Assembly: GCF_008123425.1 (NCBI RefSeq)
Contig: NZ_VSSS01000057.1
Coordinates: 1-64,000, forward strand
Source: Bradyrhizobium rifense
GTDB lineage: Bacteria; Pseudomonadota; Alphaproteobacteria; Rhizobiales; Xanthobacteraceae
Length of the DNA stretch: 64,000 bases
Direction of reading: 5' to 3'
The translations under genes and the position numbers were made by a program. The notes beneath the pieces were generated by a model. That model did not search any database and had not been told where the DNA came from. It worked only from the letters and a program-made list of their open reading frames with translations. Every line of letters begins with the position of its first letter. Positions within the stretch are counted from its first letter, which is position 1. Of this stretch, positions 26,922 through 35,981 are shown in pieces.

Positions 26922-27449
26922 ATGGCTACGGACAGCGGTCAAAAATTCATCCGTCGTAACCGCGCACCGCGCGTTCACATCACCTACGAAGATCCCTACG
27001 ACGCCGAGCGGCTGATCGAGTTGCCGTTCGTGATGGGCGTCCTTTCCGACCTTTCCGGCAACAACGCCGGCGTGGAGAAAGCCAAGGTCGAGGAGCGCAA
27101 GTTCCTCGAGTTCGACATGGACAATTTCGACAACCGCATGGCCGCGATCCAGCCCGGGGTGACGGCCCGCGTGACCAACCGCCTGAGCGAAGCGGCCGAC
27201 GAGAAGATTTCCATCAGCCTACGCTTCAACAAGATGGCCGACTTCTCACCTGTGGCGGTCGCCCGGCAGGTTCCGGCCACGGCCAAGCTGCTGGAGGCCC
27301 GCGAACAGCTCGCCAACCTGCTCCGCTACATGGACGGCAAGGTGGCTGCCGAGGATCAGCTGAAGAAGCTCCTTAACGATCCGCAGCTGATGGCCGCGCT
27401 GAAAGAACGCGCAGCGAGCCAGCCGACCGAACCCGACGCCGAGAAATAG
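26922..27449 (+). CDS. tssB: T6SS sheath small subunit TssB
   Basis: 175 residues, full length. The signature VHITYEDPYDAE near residue 20 and LPFVMGVLSDLSGN near residue 45 are typical. It forms the contractile sheath with TssC, encoded 24 bp downstream. A strong ribosome binding site (AGAGGGGAA) precedes the ATG. Confidence 0.97.
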   Translation: MATDSGQKFIRRNRAPRVHITYEDPYDAERLIELPFVMGVLSDLSGNNAGVEKAKVEERKFLEFDMDNFDNRMAAIQPGVTARVTNRLSEAADEKISISLRFNKMADFSPVAVARQVPATAKLLEAREQLANLLRYMDGKVAAEDQLKKLLNDPQLMAALKERAASQPTEPDAEK

Positions 27450-27473
27450 AATTAAAGAGAAGGACTGGGGACC

Positions 27474-28976
27474 ATGGCAAAAGAAGCTGGTCAAAAGGCG
27501 ACCGTCACTCAAGTCGGAACCGTCGAGGCCGACGAGTTTGCGAATCTGCTCAAGCAGAGCTTTAAGCCCCGCACCGAACGTGCTGCGACCGAAGTCGAGA
27601 ATGCGGTATCCACGCTCGTTCAGGAGGCGTTGAAGGACACGAGCGTCATCAAGTCGGATGTCCTCGACACCATCGAGGAGATGATCGCGCGGATCGACCA
27701 GAAGCTCACCGCGCAGATGAACGAGATCCTCCATGCGCCGGAGTTCCAGGCGATCGAAAGCGCTTGGCGCGGCCTACATTACCTCGTCTTCAATTCGGAG
27801 ACGGACGCCAGTCTCAAGATTCGCGTGATGAATGTCTCCAAGACCGAGCTCTATCGCAACCTGCGGCTCTATCCGGACGCCCGCTGGGACCAGAGCCCGC
27901 TGTTCAAACAGGTCTACGAGTACGAATTCGGCCAGTTAGGCGGCGAGCCGTTCGGCTGCCTGATCGGCGACTACTATTTCAGCCATCTGCCGACCGACGT
28001 GCAGTTGATGCGTGATCTCAGCAAAGTCGCCGGCGCCGCGCACGCCCCCTTCTTCGCCGGAGCCGAACCCACGCTGATGGGCATGGATTCATGGACCGAA
28101 CTGTCCAATCCCCGCGACATCGGCAAGGTGTTCGACACGCCGGAATACGCGGCCTGGAAAGGTCTCCGCGACCAGGATGACTCGCGCTATGTCGGCCTTT
28201 GCATGCCGCGAGTGCTGGGTCGCCTCCCCTACGGCGCCAAGTCGGAGCCGGTGGAAGAATTCGCCTTCGAGGAAGAAACCGACGGGCATACCGGCGACAA
28301 GTACGGTTGGATCAACGCCTCCTACGCGATGGCTGTCAACATCAACCGCGCCTTCAAGGAGTTTGGCTGGTGCACCCGCATCCGCGGTGTTCAGTCCGGC
28401 GGCGAGGTCATCAATCTGCCGACGCACACGTTCCCGACCGACGACGGCGGCGTGGATCTGAAATGCCCGACCGAGATCGCGATCAGCGATCGTCGCGAGC
28501 ATGAACTCGCCAAGGCGGGTCTGATCCCGCTGATCCATCGCAAGAACACCGACAAGGCGGCTTTCATCGGTGCGCAGTCGCTCTACAAGCCAAAGAAGTA
28601 TTTCGGCGAGAAAGGCGTGGATGCAACCGCGTCTGACAACCTGTCGTCACGTCTGCCCTACATGTTCGCGGTGTCCCGCTTTGCGCACTATCTGAAGTGC
28701 ATGGTTCGCGACAAGATCGGATCCATGAAGGAGAAGGATGAGCTGACGGTCTGGCTGCAAACCTGGATCAACGAGTACGTTGATGCCAACCCGGCCCTGT
28801 CGTCAGAAGCTCAGAAAGCGCGCAAGCCGCTGGCCGCAGCGAAGGTCGAGGTCATAGCAAACGAGGAGAACCCGGGATACTACAACGCACGCTTCTTTCT
28901 CCGTCCACACTTCCAACTCGAAGCGATGGACGTCGGCCTCAGTCTCGTCTCGCGCCTGCCAGGCCCGAGCTCCTGA
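27474..28976 (+). CDS. tssC: T6SS sheath large subunit TssC
   Basis: 500 residues, full length. Family hallmarks include ESAWRGLHYLVFNSETD near residue 92, GEPFGCLIGDYYF near residue 160, and the C-terminal PGYYNARFFLRPHFQLE. It polymerises with TssB and is disassembled by ClpV (TssH), which is encoded later in this operon. Spacing to tssB is 24 bp. Confidence 0.97.
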   Translation: MAKEAGQKATVTQVGTVEADEFANLLKQSFKPRTERAATEVENAVSTLVQEALKDTSVIKSDVLDTIEEMIARIDQKLTAQMNEILHAPEFQAIESAWRGLHYLVFNSETDASLKIRVMNVSKTELYRNLRLYPDARWDQSPLFKQVYEYEFGQLGGEPFGCLIGDYYFSHLPTDVQLMRDLSKVAGAAHAPFFAGAEPTLMGMDSWTELSNPRDIGKVFDTPEYAAWKGLRDQDDSRYVGLCMPRVLGRLPYGAKSEPVEEFAFEEETDGHTGDKYGWINASYAMAVNINRAFKEFGWCTRIRGVQSGGEVINLPTHTFPTDDGGVDLKCPTEIAISDRREHELAKAGLIPLIHRKNTDKAAFIGAQSLYKPKKYFGEKGVDATASDNLSSRLPYMFAVSRFAHYLKCMVRDKIGSMKEKDELTVWLQTWINEYVDANPALSSEAQKARKPLAAAKVEVIANEENPGYYNARFFLRPHFQLEAMDVGLSLVSRLPGPSS

Positions 28977-29025
28977 CGTCACGTCGTCGCAACTGTCAAT
29001 TGCAGATTTTTGAGAGGACTAAGCT

Positions 29026-29511
29026 ATGGCTGTCGATATTTTCTTGAAACTCGATCCCATCAAGGGCGAGTCGCTGGACGACAAGCACAAGGAAGAGATT
29101 GATGTGTTGAGCTGGTCGTTCGGCGAAAGCCAGACCGGCACATTCCACAGCGGATCTGGAGGCGGCGCCGGCAAAGTCAGCGTCCAGGATCTCCACTTCA
29201 CGCACTTCGTGGACAAGGCCACCCCGGATTTGTTCAAGGTCTGCGCGAACGGAAAGCACATCGATACGGCGATCCTCACTGTCCGCAAGGCCGGCGAGAA
29301 CCCGCTGGAGTATCTCAAGATCGAGATGAAGCACGTTCTGGTCTCCAGCGTGTCGACCGGCGGATCACACGGCGAAGACCGCCTCACCGAAAACGTGAGT
29401 CTGAACTTCGCCAAGGTCAAGATGACCTACAAGAGCCAGACGGACAAGGGTGCCGCCGGCGCCTCGCCGACCTTCGGCTGGGACGTTCCTGCCAACAAGG
29501 AATGGGCTTGA
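29026..29511 (+). CDS. hcp: T6SS tube protein Hcp (TssD)
   Basis: 161 residues. The sequence begins AVDIFLKLDPIKGES and contains VLSWSFGESQTGT and the conserved histidine-rich VQDLHFTHFVDKATP. Hcp hexamers form the inner tube and can bind small effectors. The gene follows tssC by 49 bp with GAGAGGAC as ribosome binding site, and a perfect hairpin lies just downstream. No second hcp copy is present in the window. Confidence 0.97.
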   Translation: MAVDIFLKLDPIKGESLDDKHKEEIDVLSWSFGESQTGTFHSGSGGGAGKVSVQDLHFTHFVDKATPDLFKVCANGKHIDTAILTVRKAGENPLEYLKIEMKHVLVSSVSTGGSHGEDRLTENVSLNFAKVKMTYKSQTDKGAAGASPTFGWDVPANKEWA

Positions 29512-29527
29512 TCTTCGGCCCCTCGCC

Positions 29528-29561
29528 TGGCGCCGGTTGCCGATAGCGGACACCGGCGCCA
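29528..29561 (+). terminator. hairpin behind hcp
   Basis: TGGCGCCGGT at 29528-29537 pairs perfectly with ACCGGCGCCA at 29552-29561 across a 14-base loop. No run of T follows, so it is probably not a full intrinsic terminator. It may act as an attenuator or mRNA-stabilising structure that raises hcp output relative to the downstream baseplate genes. Confidence 0.55.
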
Positions 29562-29692
29562 TGCGGCGCGATCCCGGATTACATCTTCGAATGGCCCGGG
29601 TTAGGGCCGGATGCCTGGCCACGATAAGTCAAGTCGGACGCCAATTGCCGCCCTTCGAAGCGGCATACGCGCCGACCGACATGGGGACCGGA

Positions 29693-30241
29693 ATGACGTT
29701 TACGCCAAAAAAGGATCGGCTCTCTCCGCCGCTGATGCTCGCCTTTCGCGCGGCGCACGAAGCGCGTGATGCGCGCAAGAAGCTCGATCTGCGCGATCAG
29801 TCCGGTGAGCGGATTATCGCAGGCCGGCGCAGCACGGGACGCCATCCGATCTCGGAGGCATTGCTCCGGCGCGAGGTCTCCCATGACCTTGAAACGCTTC
29901 TCAATACGATCGCTCTCGAATCGACGCTGGACATGAGCGGCCGAAATTGCGTACGAACGTCGATTCTGAACTATGGCCTTCCCGACATCGCGAACCGTTC
30001 GATCGACGAGCTCACGGACGACGAGCTCAGTGACGCGCTGCGCGCCACACTGCTCACCTATGAACCAAGGCTCGATCGTAAGACAATCCGCGTCCGCCGC
30101 GAAGGCTCGATCGGACCCGAGCAGCTCAAGCTGCGCTTCATCGTTCACGCCGATCTGAAAGCCGAACCGCTCAACGTTCCCGTGGAATTCGTCGCCGACG
30201 TCGAGCTCGACAGCGGCGATATCCAGATCAACCGACTTTAG
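29693..30241 (+). CDS. tssE: T6SS baseplate protein TssE (gp25-like)
   Basis: 182 residues from the ATG at 29693, preceded by GGGGA; the frame is open much further upstream, but that part overlaps hcp and is not protein-like. The gp25-like domain is seen from RREVSHDLETLLNT (about 62) to the end, including LNYGLPDIAN. TssE is the sheath-nucleating wedge protein. Its stop codon is separated from the tssF start by one base. Confidence 0.93.
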   Translation: MTFTPKKDRLSPPLMLAFRAAHEARDARKKLDLRDQSGERIIAGRRSTGRHPISEALLRREVSHDLETLLNTIALESTLDMSGRNCVRTSILNYGLPDIANRSIDELTDDELSDALRATLLTYEPRLDRKTIRVRREGSIGPEQLKLRFIVHADLKAEPLNVPVEFVADVELDSGDIQINRL

Positions 30242-30242
30242 C

Positions 30243-32210
30243 ATGAATCGCGAATTCCTGGACTTCTACAATCGCGAATTATCCCTGCTGTACGAGCAGG
30301 CTGGAGATTTCGCCGAGGAGTATCCCGGCATCGCGGAACGCCTCGGCGGCCTGATCAGGGACCGCTCGGATCCGATGATCACCGGGCTACTGGAAGGCGC
30401 CGCGTTTCTCGCCGCCCGTGTGCAGTTGAAGCTCAAGCACGAATTTCCGGAATTTACCTCAAATCTGCTCGAACAGCTGGTTCCGAACTATCTTGCCCCT
30501 ACCCCGTCGGCCATGCTGGTCGCAGCACGACCGCCCTATGCCGACCCGGCGCTGCGCGACGGCAAAAAGCTCGCGCGCGGCGCCTACTTCGACGCCACCT
30601 ACCGCGAAAGAGAGCGAAGCCTCGCCTGCCGATTTCGACTTTGCCGTGATATCACACTCTGGCCGTTCGACGTCACCGGCGCCGAATACTTCTCGACCGC
30701 GGGCGCGCTGCAGGCACTCGGAATTCCGGTCGGCGGCGACGTCATCGCCGGACTCAGGCTATCGTTGACCCACCGTACCGCGGCCCGACTTGACGAGGAA
30801 CTGCCGGATGCAGAGGCTCGGACCAAGCCGGAAACGTGGTTTGCGGGCTGCCGCGTAGGCGAGCTCCCGATCTACCTCGTCGGTGCGGAATCAGACGGCA
30901 TCGCGCTCTACGAGCAACTGATATCGAATTGCAAGGGCGTCTACTTCCGACATCTCGACGATTTCGGCGATCCGGTGGTGACGCGCGCACCACACGACTG
31001 CGTGCAGCAGATCGGTTTCGACGAAACCGAGTCGCTGTTTCCGAACGACAACCGCGTCTTTCGCGGCTCGGAACTGCTCAGGGAATATTTCATGTTTCCG
31101 CGCAAGTTCCTTGGCATCCACCTGACCGGACTCCGCAGCGTGATGCCGCGGCTGCGCAGCAAGTCGATCGATATCGTATTCGCCTTCGATGAACACAATT
31201 CGCGGCTCGCCGCCGCGGTGCGTCCCGACACCTTCAGGCTCTACACCGCGCCGGCGATCAACCTGTTCGAGAAGACGAGTGATCGAATCCCCGTCAAGTC
31301 GAATACCCACGAATATCACGTGGTGCCGGATCGTAGTCGCTATCTCGAATACGAGCCGCACCAGGTCCTCGAAGTCTACGCGCATTTTCCGGCGGAGAAA
31401 GACAAGCGGCTGGTGCGCCCGCTGTATTCGGCAGCCGTCGACCAGACCAGCGCATCGGTCCAGGGGCTTTACTTCACCGTCCGCCGCCTACCCCGGCGCC
31501 GCACGGTGGAAGAGAAGACGTACGGCTCATCTTCCGATTACACCGGGACGGACATGTTCCTGTCGCTGCTCGAGCCCGGCGAATTGAACGGGCAGGACTC
31601 TGCCGCCGAGCTCAGCGTCCGGGCGCTGTGTTCCAATCGGCACCTCACTGAGCACCTGCCGGTCGGCGCGAGCGGCGCCGACTTCCGCCTGCTGGACGAT
31701 ACGTCCCTCGACCTGCTGTGCGTTGCTGGTCCAACCCGGCCGCGCGAGCCGGTGGTCGCCCAGTTGCGCAGTCGCAGCGAAATCGCCAACAGCGGGATCG
31801 TCAGTTGGCGGCTGATCAACATGCTGAGCCTGAACTATCTCGGCCTCGTCGAGCGCAATGGCGGCAAGAACGCCGGAGCGCTGCGCGAGATGCTGTCCCT
31901 GTTTGCCGACCAGTACGACGACGCCACCGAACGCAAGATCCGGGGCGTGCGCAGCATCGAAAGCCGGCCCGTCGTGCGACGGGTGCGGGAGCGCACCGGC
32001 AGCGGTGCCGCGCGCGGCCTGGAGATCACGATCACGCTTGACGAGAAGGCGTTCGAGGGGAGCGGCGTGTTCCTGCTCGGAGCTGTGCTGGAGCGCTTCT
32101 TCGCCGACTATTCAGGCTTCAACACCTTCACCCAGACGGTCGTCTCGACGCCGGAGCGTGGCGAGATCATGCGGTGGCCACCGCGCATGGGCACGCGGAG
32201 ACCGCTGTGA
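30243..32210 (+). CDS. tssF: T6SS baseplate protein TssF
   Basis: 655 residues. The family start MNREFLDFYNRELSLLYEQ is intact, and conserved segments such as PRKFLGIHLTGL and the C-terminal SGFNTFTQTVV are present. TssF and TssG form the baseplate wedge around the VgrG hub. The stop TGA overlaps the probable GTG start of tssG. Confidence 0.96.
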   Translation: MNREFLDFYNRELSLLYEQAGDFAEEYPGIAERLGGLIRDRSDPMITGLLEGAAFLAARVQLKLKHEFPEFTSNLLEQLVPNYLAPTPSAMLVAARPPYADPALRDGKKLARGAYFDATYRERERSLACRFRLCRDITLWPFDVTGAEYFSTAGALQALGIPVGGDVIAGLRLSLTHRTAARLDEELPDAEARTKPETWFAGCRVGELPIYLVGAESDGIALYEQLISNCKGVYFRHLDDFGDPVVTRAPHDCVQQIGFDETESLFPNDNRVFRGSELLREYFMFPRKFLGIHLTGLRSVMPRLRSKSIDIVFAFDEHNSRLAAAVRPDTFRLYTAPAINLFEKTSDRIPVKSNTHEYHVVPDRSRYLEYEPHQVLEVYAHFPAEKDKRLVRPLYSAAVDQTSASVQGLYFTVRRLPRRRTVEEKTYGSSSDYTGTDMFLSLLEPGELNGQDSAAELSVRALCSNRHLTEHLPVGASGADFRLLDDTSLDLLCVAGPTRPREPVVAQLRSRSEIANSGIVSWRLINMLSLNYLGLVERNGGKNAGALREMLSLFADQYDDATERKIRGVRSIESRPVVRRVRERTGSGAARGLEITITLDEKAFEGSGVFLLGAVLERFFADYSGFNTFTQTVVSTPERGEIMRWPPRMGTRRPL

Positions 32211-33238
32211 CGCTGATCGACCAGATGAAGGCCGAACCCTGGCGGTTCGATTTCTTCAATACCCTGCGTCAGCTCGAGCGAGCCAATCCGGATCGACCTC
32301 GGATCGGTGACAGCGCCGCCCGCCGCGAAGAGTACGTCGATCTCGGCCAAGTGCCTTACCTCGAGTTCCCCGCCTCCAATCTTGCCGCGGTCGACGACCA
32401 GAATGGCCGGCTCAGGATACTCGTCAAGTTTCTCGGCCTCCTGGGTCCGCAGGGTGCGTTGCCACTTGCCACGACCGATGAGAGTCTGAGCTGGTGGCTG
32501 ATGCGGGACGACGCCTTCCCGCGCTTTCTTGACCTGCTCAACGGGCGGTTCCTTCAGCTCTTCTTTCGCGCCTGGGCCGACGCCCGGCCGATCGCGCAGC
32601 ACGACCGCCCCCCGGAGGATCGCTTTATCGCCTATGTCGGCTCCTTTGCCGGCCTCGGCTCCAACGCTTTCACCAATCGGGACACCGTACCCGACATGGC
32701 GAAGCTCAGCTTCGCCGGACTGGTCGCCCCCAGGGCGAAGTGTGCGTCACGGCTGACGCGGTTCTTGCAGGGACTGTTCGACGTCAAGGTCGAGATCGAC
32801 GAATTTGTCGGCACCTGGCTTGCGTTCGACCCAAGTCACTGCAGCCGGCTCGGTGAGGCGCATGCAAGCCTCGGTCGCGACGCGCTTCTCGGCTCACGCG
32901 TGTTCAGCGTCGAGGACAAGATCAGGGTTCGGGTCTTCGTCAAGAACTTTGTCCAGTACGAACAGTTCCTGCCGACCGAAGCGCGCAACTTGTCGGAGCC
33001 GCTGGCGGACGCCGTTTTCTTCTACATCGGCGACGAACTGGAGTGGGAGGTCGAGCTCGCGATTCCAGCAGGAGAGGTCGTCCCCGTCAGACTAGGGCAG
33101 AGCGGACGGCTTGGATGGACCACCTGGGTCTCTCCGAACTGGACCTCCACTGAAGAATATCGCCGCGACGCCCGCTTTCAACTCGGGGAGCGCCTGCGAG
33201 CCCGCCGGAACGCCGCAGCCGATGCCTCGGCGATTTGA
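32207..33238 (+). CDS. tssG: T6SS baseplate protein TssG
   Basis: 343 residues from the GTG at 32207, chosen because GGAG lies six bases upstream and the start overlaps the tssF stop as GTGA. A GTG at 32174 would add 11 residues but lacks this arrangement. The TssG pattern starts with WRFDFFNTLRQLERANPDRPRIG and continues with FLGLLGPQGALPL. It pairs with TssF in the wedge complex. Confidence 0.94.
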   Translation: MTLIDQMKAEPWRFDFFNTLRQLERANPDRPRIGDSAARREEYVDLGQVPYLEFPASNLAAVDDQNGRLRILVKFLGLLGPQGALPLATTDESLSWWLMRDDAFPRFLDLLNGRFLQLFFRAWADARPIAQHDRPPEDRFIAYVGSFAGLGSNAFTNRDTVPDMAKLSFAGLVAPRAKCASRLTRFLQGLFDVKVEIDEFVGTWLAFDPSHCSRLGEAHASLGRDALLGSRVFSVEDKIRVRVFVKNFVQYEQFLPTEARNLSEPLADAVFFYIGDELEWEVELAIPAGEVVPVRLGQSGRLGWTTWVSPNWTSTEEYRRDARFQLGERLRARRNAAADASAI

Positions 33239-33336
33239 ACCTATCGACCGCGCAGATCGTCCCAATGTCATGGGATTCGCGCCAATTTCCGTTAGGTGTC
33301 AAACATCGGCGGAGCAATTGAGCAGGAGGGGCCGCC

Positions 33337-35976
33337 GTGACCGACATCAGTATTGAAGCCGTAACGGGCAAACTGAACCGCGCCGGCTACGACGCCTTCA
33401 TACAGGCTCTTCGCCATGCCAAGAGCGCCGGGAACCGCAACGTCGAGCTTGCGCACTGGCTGTTTCATATCCTGCAGCAGGACCGCACAGACCTCAGCCT
33501 CTCGGTGGACCATTACAAGCTCGACCGGGGCCGGTTGCTGTCGGAACTTGCCGGCGCCATCAACGGCTTTCGCAAGAACGAAACAGACATGCCGGGTGTG
33601 GCCAATCCGGTCATCGATCTCCTCGATCGCGGCTGGCACTACGCCACGCTCTTTTTCGGCGAAACCCAGATCCGCACCGGCCACCTGCTGGTGGCTGGGC
33701 TGAAGTCGAACGACATCCGTCGCGCGCTGAACAACCTCTCCCAGGAATTCGCCAAGGTCAACGTCGAAGCACTGGCCGCCGAGCGTCGCGCCATCTGGGC
33801 CGGCTCCGACGAGGAGACCATGCGGCCCATGGACGGCTCGGGTCTTGTAGGCGCTGGCACGGACGGCGCGGATCAGACGAGTCCGAAAGGCACGACACCG
33901 CTCGACCGATTCTCGCAGGATCTCACAGCCAAGGCCAAATCGGGCGAGATGGACCCGATCCTGGGTCGGGACGAAGAGATCCGCCAGTTGATCGACGTTC
34001 TGATGCGAAGGCGGCAAAACAATCCGATTCTCACCGGCGAAGCCGGCGTCGGCAAGACGGCGGTGGTCGAAGGATTCGCGCAACGCATCGCCGCCGGCGA
34101 CGTGCCGCCGCCGCTGCGCAATGTCCGGCTCTGCGCCCTCGACATCGGCTTGATGCAGGCCGGCGCCTCGATGAAGGGCGAGTTCGAGCAGCGGCTGCGC
34201 TCGGTGATCGACGAGGTGCAGAGCTCGCCCACCCCGATCATCCTGTTCATCGACGAAGCCCATACCTTGATTGGCGCCGGCGGCGCAGCCGGCACCGGCG
34301 ATGCGGCCAACCTCCTGAAACCCCCACTCGCTCGTGGCACGCTGCGCACCATCGCCGCTACCACCTGGGCGGAGTATCGCCAGTACATCGAGAAGGATCC
34401 GGCGCTCACGCGACGCTTCCAGCCGATCCAGATCGACGAACCGGATGTCGAGACCTGTTGCGTGATGCTGCGTGGCCTTCTTGGCCCAATGGAAAAGCAC
34501 CACGGCGTTCGCATTTCCGATGCCGCAATCATTGCAGCCGTCAACCTCTCGCACCGCTACATTCCCTCCCGACAGCTGCCGGACAAGGCCGTCAGCCTGC
34601 TCGATACCGCTTCGGCCCGCGTGGCGATCAGCCAGAGCGCGACGCCCGCCCTGATCGAGGACACGCGTGTCGCGATCACGGCTCGCGAAGCTGAGAAATC
34701 CGCGCTGGTCAGCGACCGCGATCTGGGCATCGAGGACGGCGAGCGCGCCGCCGCGATCGACGGCGATATCGCCGCGTTGAAAGAAAAGTTAACCGCGCTC
34801 GAGGCCGACTGGGCCAAGGAGCAGGAGCTCGTCAAGGACATCCGCAGCATTCGTGACATCCTGTCCGAGCCCAAGGAAGATCAAGATACAGACGCAAAAC
34901 GAGCGGAGCTGCGCGGCAAGTTCGAGACGCTGGAGGGGATCAATCCGGAAAAGCGGATGGTCTATGCCCATGTGGACCAGCAGTCGGTAGCGTCCATCGT
35001 GTCCGACTGGACCGGCATCCCGGTTGGCCGGATGATGCGGGACGAGATCGAAACCGTGCTGAAGCTGCCGGAGATCCTCAACCGCCGCGTCGTCGGCCAG
35101 TCCCACGGGCTGACGATGATCGCCAAACGTATCGAGACCAGCCGTGCCAAGCTGGACAACCCGTCGAAGCCGATCGGCGTTTTCATGCTGGCCGGACCAT
35201 CCGGCGTCGGAAAGACCGAGACCGCGTTGGCGCTTGCCGAGACGCTCTACGGCGGCGAGCAGAACATGATTACGATCAACATGTCGGAGTTTCAGGAGGC
35301 GCACACCGTCTCGACCCTGAAGGGAGCACCTCCCGGTTACGTCGGCTATGGAGAAGGCGGCCGCCTCACCGAGGCGGTCCGGCGCAAGCCATACAGCGTC
35401 ATTCTGCTCGACGAGGTGGAGAAGGCCCATCCCGACGTCCATGAAATCTTCTTCCAGGTGTTCGACAAGGGAGTCATGGAGGACGGCAACGGACGACGGA
35501 TCGACTTCAAGAACACCTTGATCATCCTGACCACCAATGTCGGCACCGATCTGATCATGGGGTTGTCCCGCGATCCAAAGTATCGCAATGAACCGGAAGA
35601 GCTCGCGAAGATGCTCAGGCCGGAATTGCTGAAAGTATTTCCGGCCGCATTGCTCGGGCGCATCGTTTCGATCCCCTACTTCCCTCTCTCGGACGAGATG
35701 CTCGGCGGCATCGTCCGGCTGCAGCTCGACCGGATCGGCCGTCGGCTACGCGATAATCACAACACGGCCTTCGGCTATGACGACGCGGTCGTGGAGCACA
35801 TCGTGTCAAGCTGCAACGACCCGGATTCCGGCGGGCGCATGATCGACAACATCATCACCAACACATTGCTGCCGGAGCTGTCGCGCGAGTTCCTCAGAAA
35901 ATCGCTTGCCAAGGAAGAGATCAAGCAGACACACGTCTCAATCGCGAACGACAAGTTCGCATATACGTGGAACTGA
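33337..35976 (+). CDS. tssH: T6SS sheath-recycling AAA+ ATPase TssH (ClpV)
   Basis: 879 residues from a GTG preceded by AGGAGG. The Clp N-domain covers about 1-150. The first AAA module has Walker A GEAGVGKT at 234-241 and Walker B IILFIDEAHT near 301; a coiled-coil M domain follows at about 440-540. The second module has Walker A GPSGVGKTE near 621 and Walker B VILLDEVEKAHPD near 690. ClpV extracts TssC from contracted sheaths. The stop codon lies five bases from the next gene's ATG. Confidence 0.96.
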   Translation: MTDISIEAVTGKLNRAGYDAFIQALRHAKSAGNRNVELAHWLFHILQQDRTDLSLSVDHYKLDRGRLLSELAGAINGFRKNETDMPGVANPVIDLLDRGWHYATLFFGETQIRTGHLLVAGLKSNDIRRALNNLSQEFAKVNVEALAAERRAIWAGSDEETMRPMDGSGLVGAGTDGADQTSPKGTTPLDRFSQDLTAKAKSGEMDPILGRDEEIRQLIDVLMRRRQNNPILTGEAGVGKTAVVEGFAQRIAAGDVPPPLRNVRLCALDIGLMQAGASMKGEFEQRLRSVIDEVQSSPTPIILFIDEAHTLIGAGGAAGTGDAANLLKPPLARGTLRTIAATTWAEYRQYIEKDPALTRRFQPIQIDEPDVETCCVMLRGLLGPMEKHHGVRISDAAIIAAVNLSHRYIPSRQLPDKAVSLLDTASARVAISQSATPALIEDTRVAITAREAEKSALVSDRDLGIEDGERAAAIDGDIAALKEKLTALEADWAKEQELVKDIRSIRDILSEPKEDQDTDAKRAELRGKFETLEGINPEKRMVYAHVDQQSVASIVSDWTGIPVGRMMRDEIETVLKLPEILNRRVVGQSHGLTMIAKRIETSRAKLDNPSKPIGVFMLAGPSGVGKTETALALAETLYGGEQNMITINMSEFQEAHTVSTLKGAPPGYVGYGEGGRLTEAVRRKPYSVILLDEVEKAHPDVHEIFFQVFDKGVMEDGNGRRIDFKNTLIILTTNVGTDLIMGLSRDPKYRNEPEELAKMLRPELLKVFPAALLGRIVSIPYFPLSDEMLGGIVRLQLDRIGRRLRDNHNTAFGYDDAVVEHIVSSCNDPDSGGRMIDNIITNTLLPELSREFLRKSLAKEEIKQTHVSIANDKFAYTWN

Positions 35977-35981
35977 GCACA

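Noticed and set aside
33292..34554. Minus-strand frame of 420 codons opposite tssH
   Set aside because: It is antisense to the well conserved ClpV sequence and has no domain of its own.
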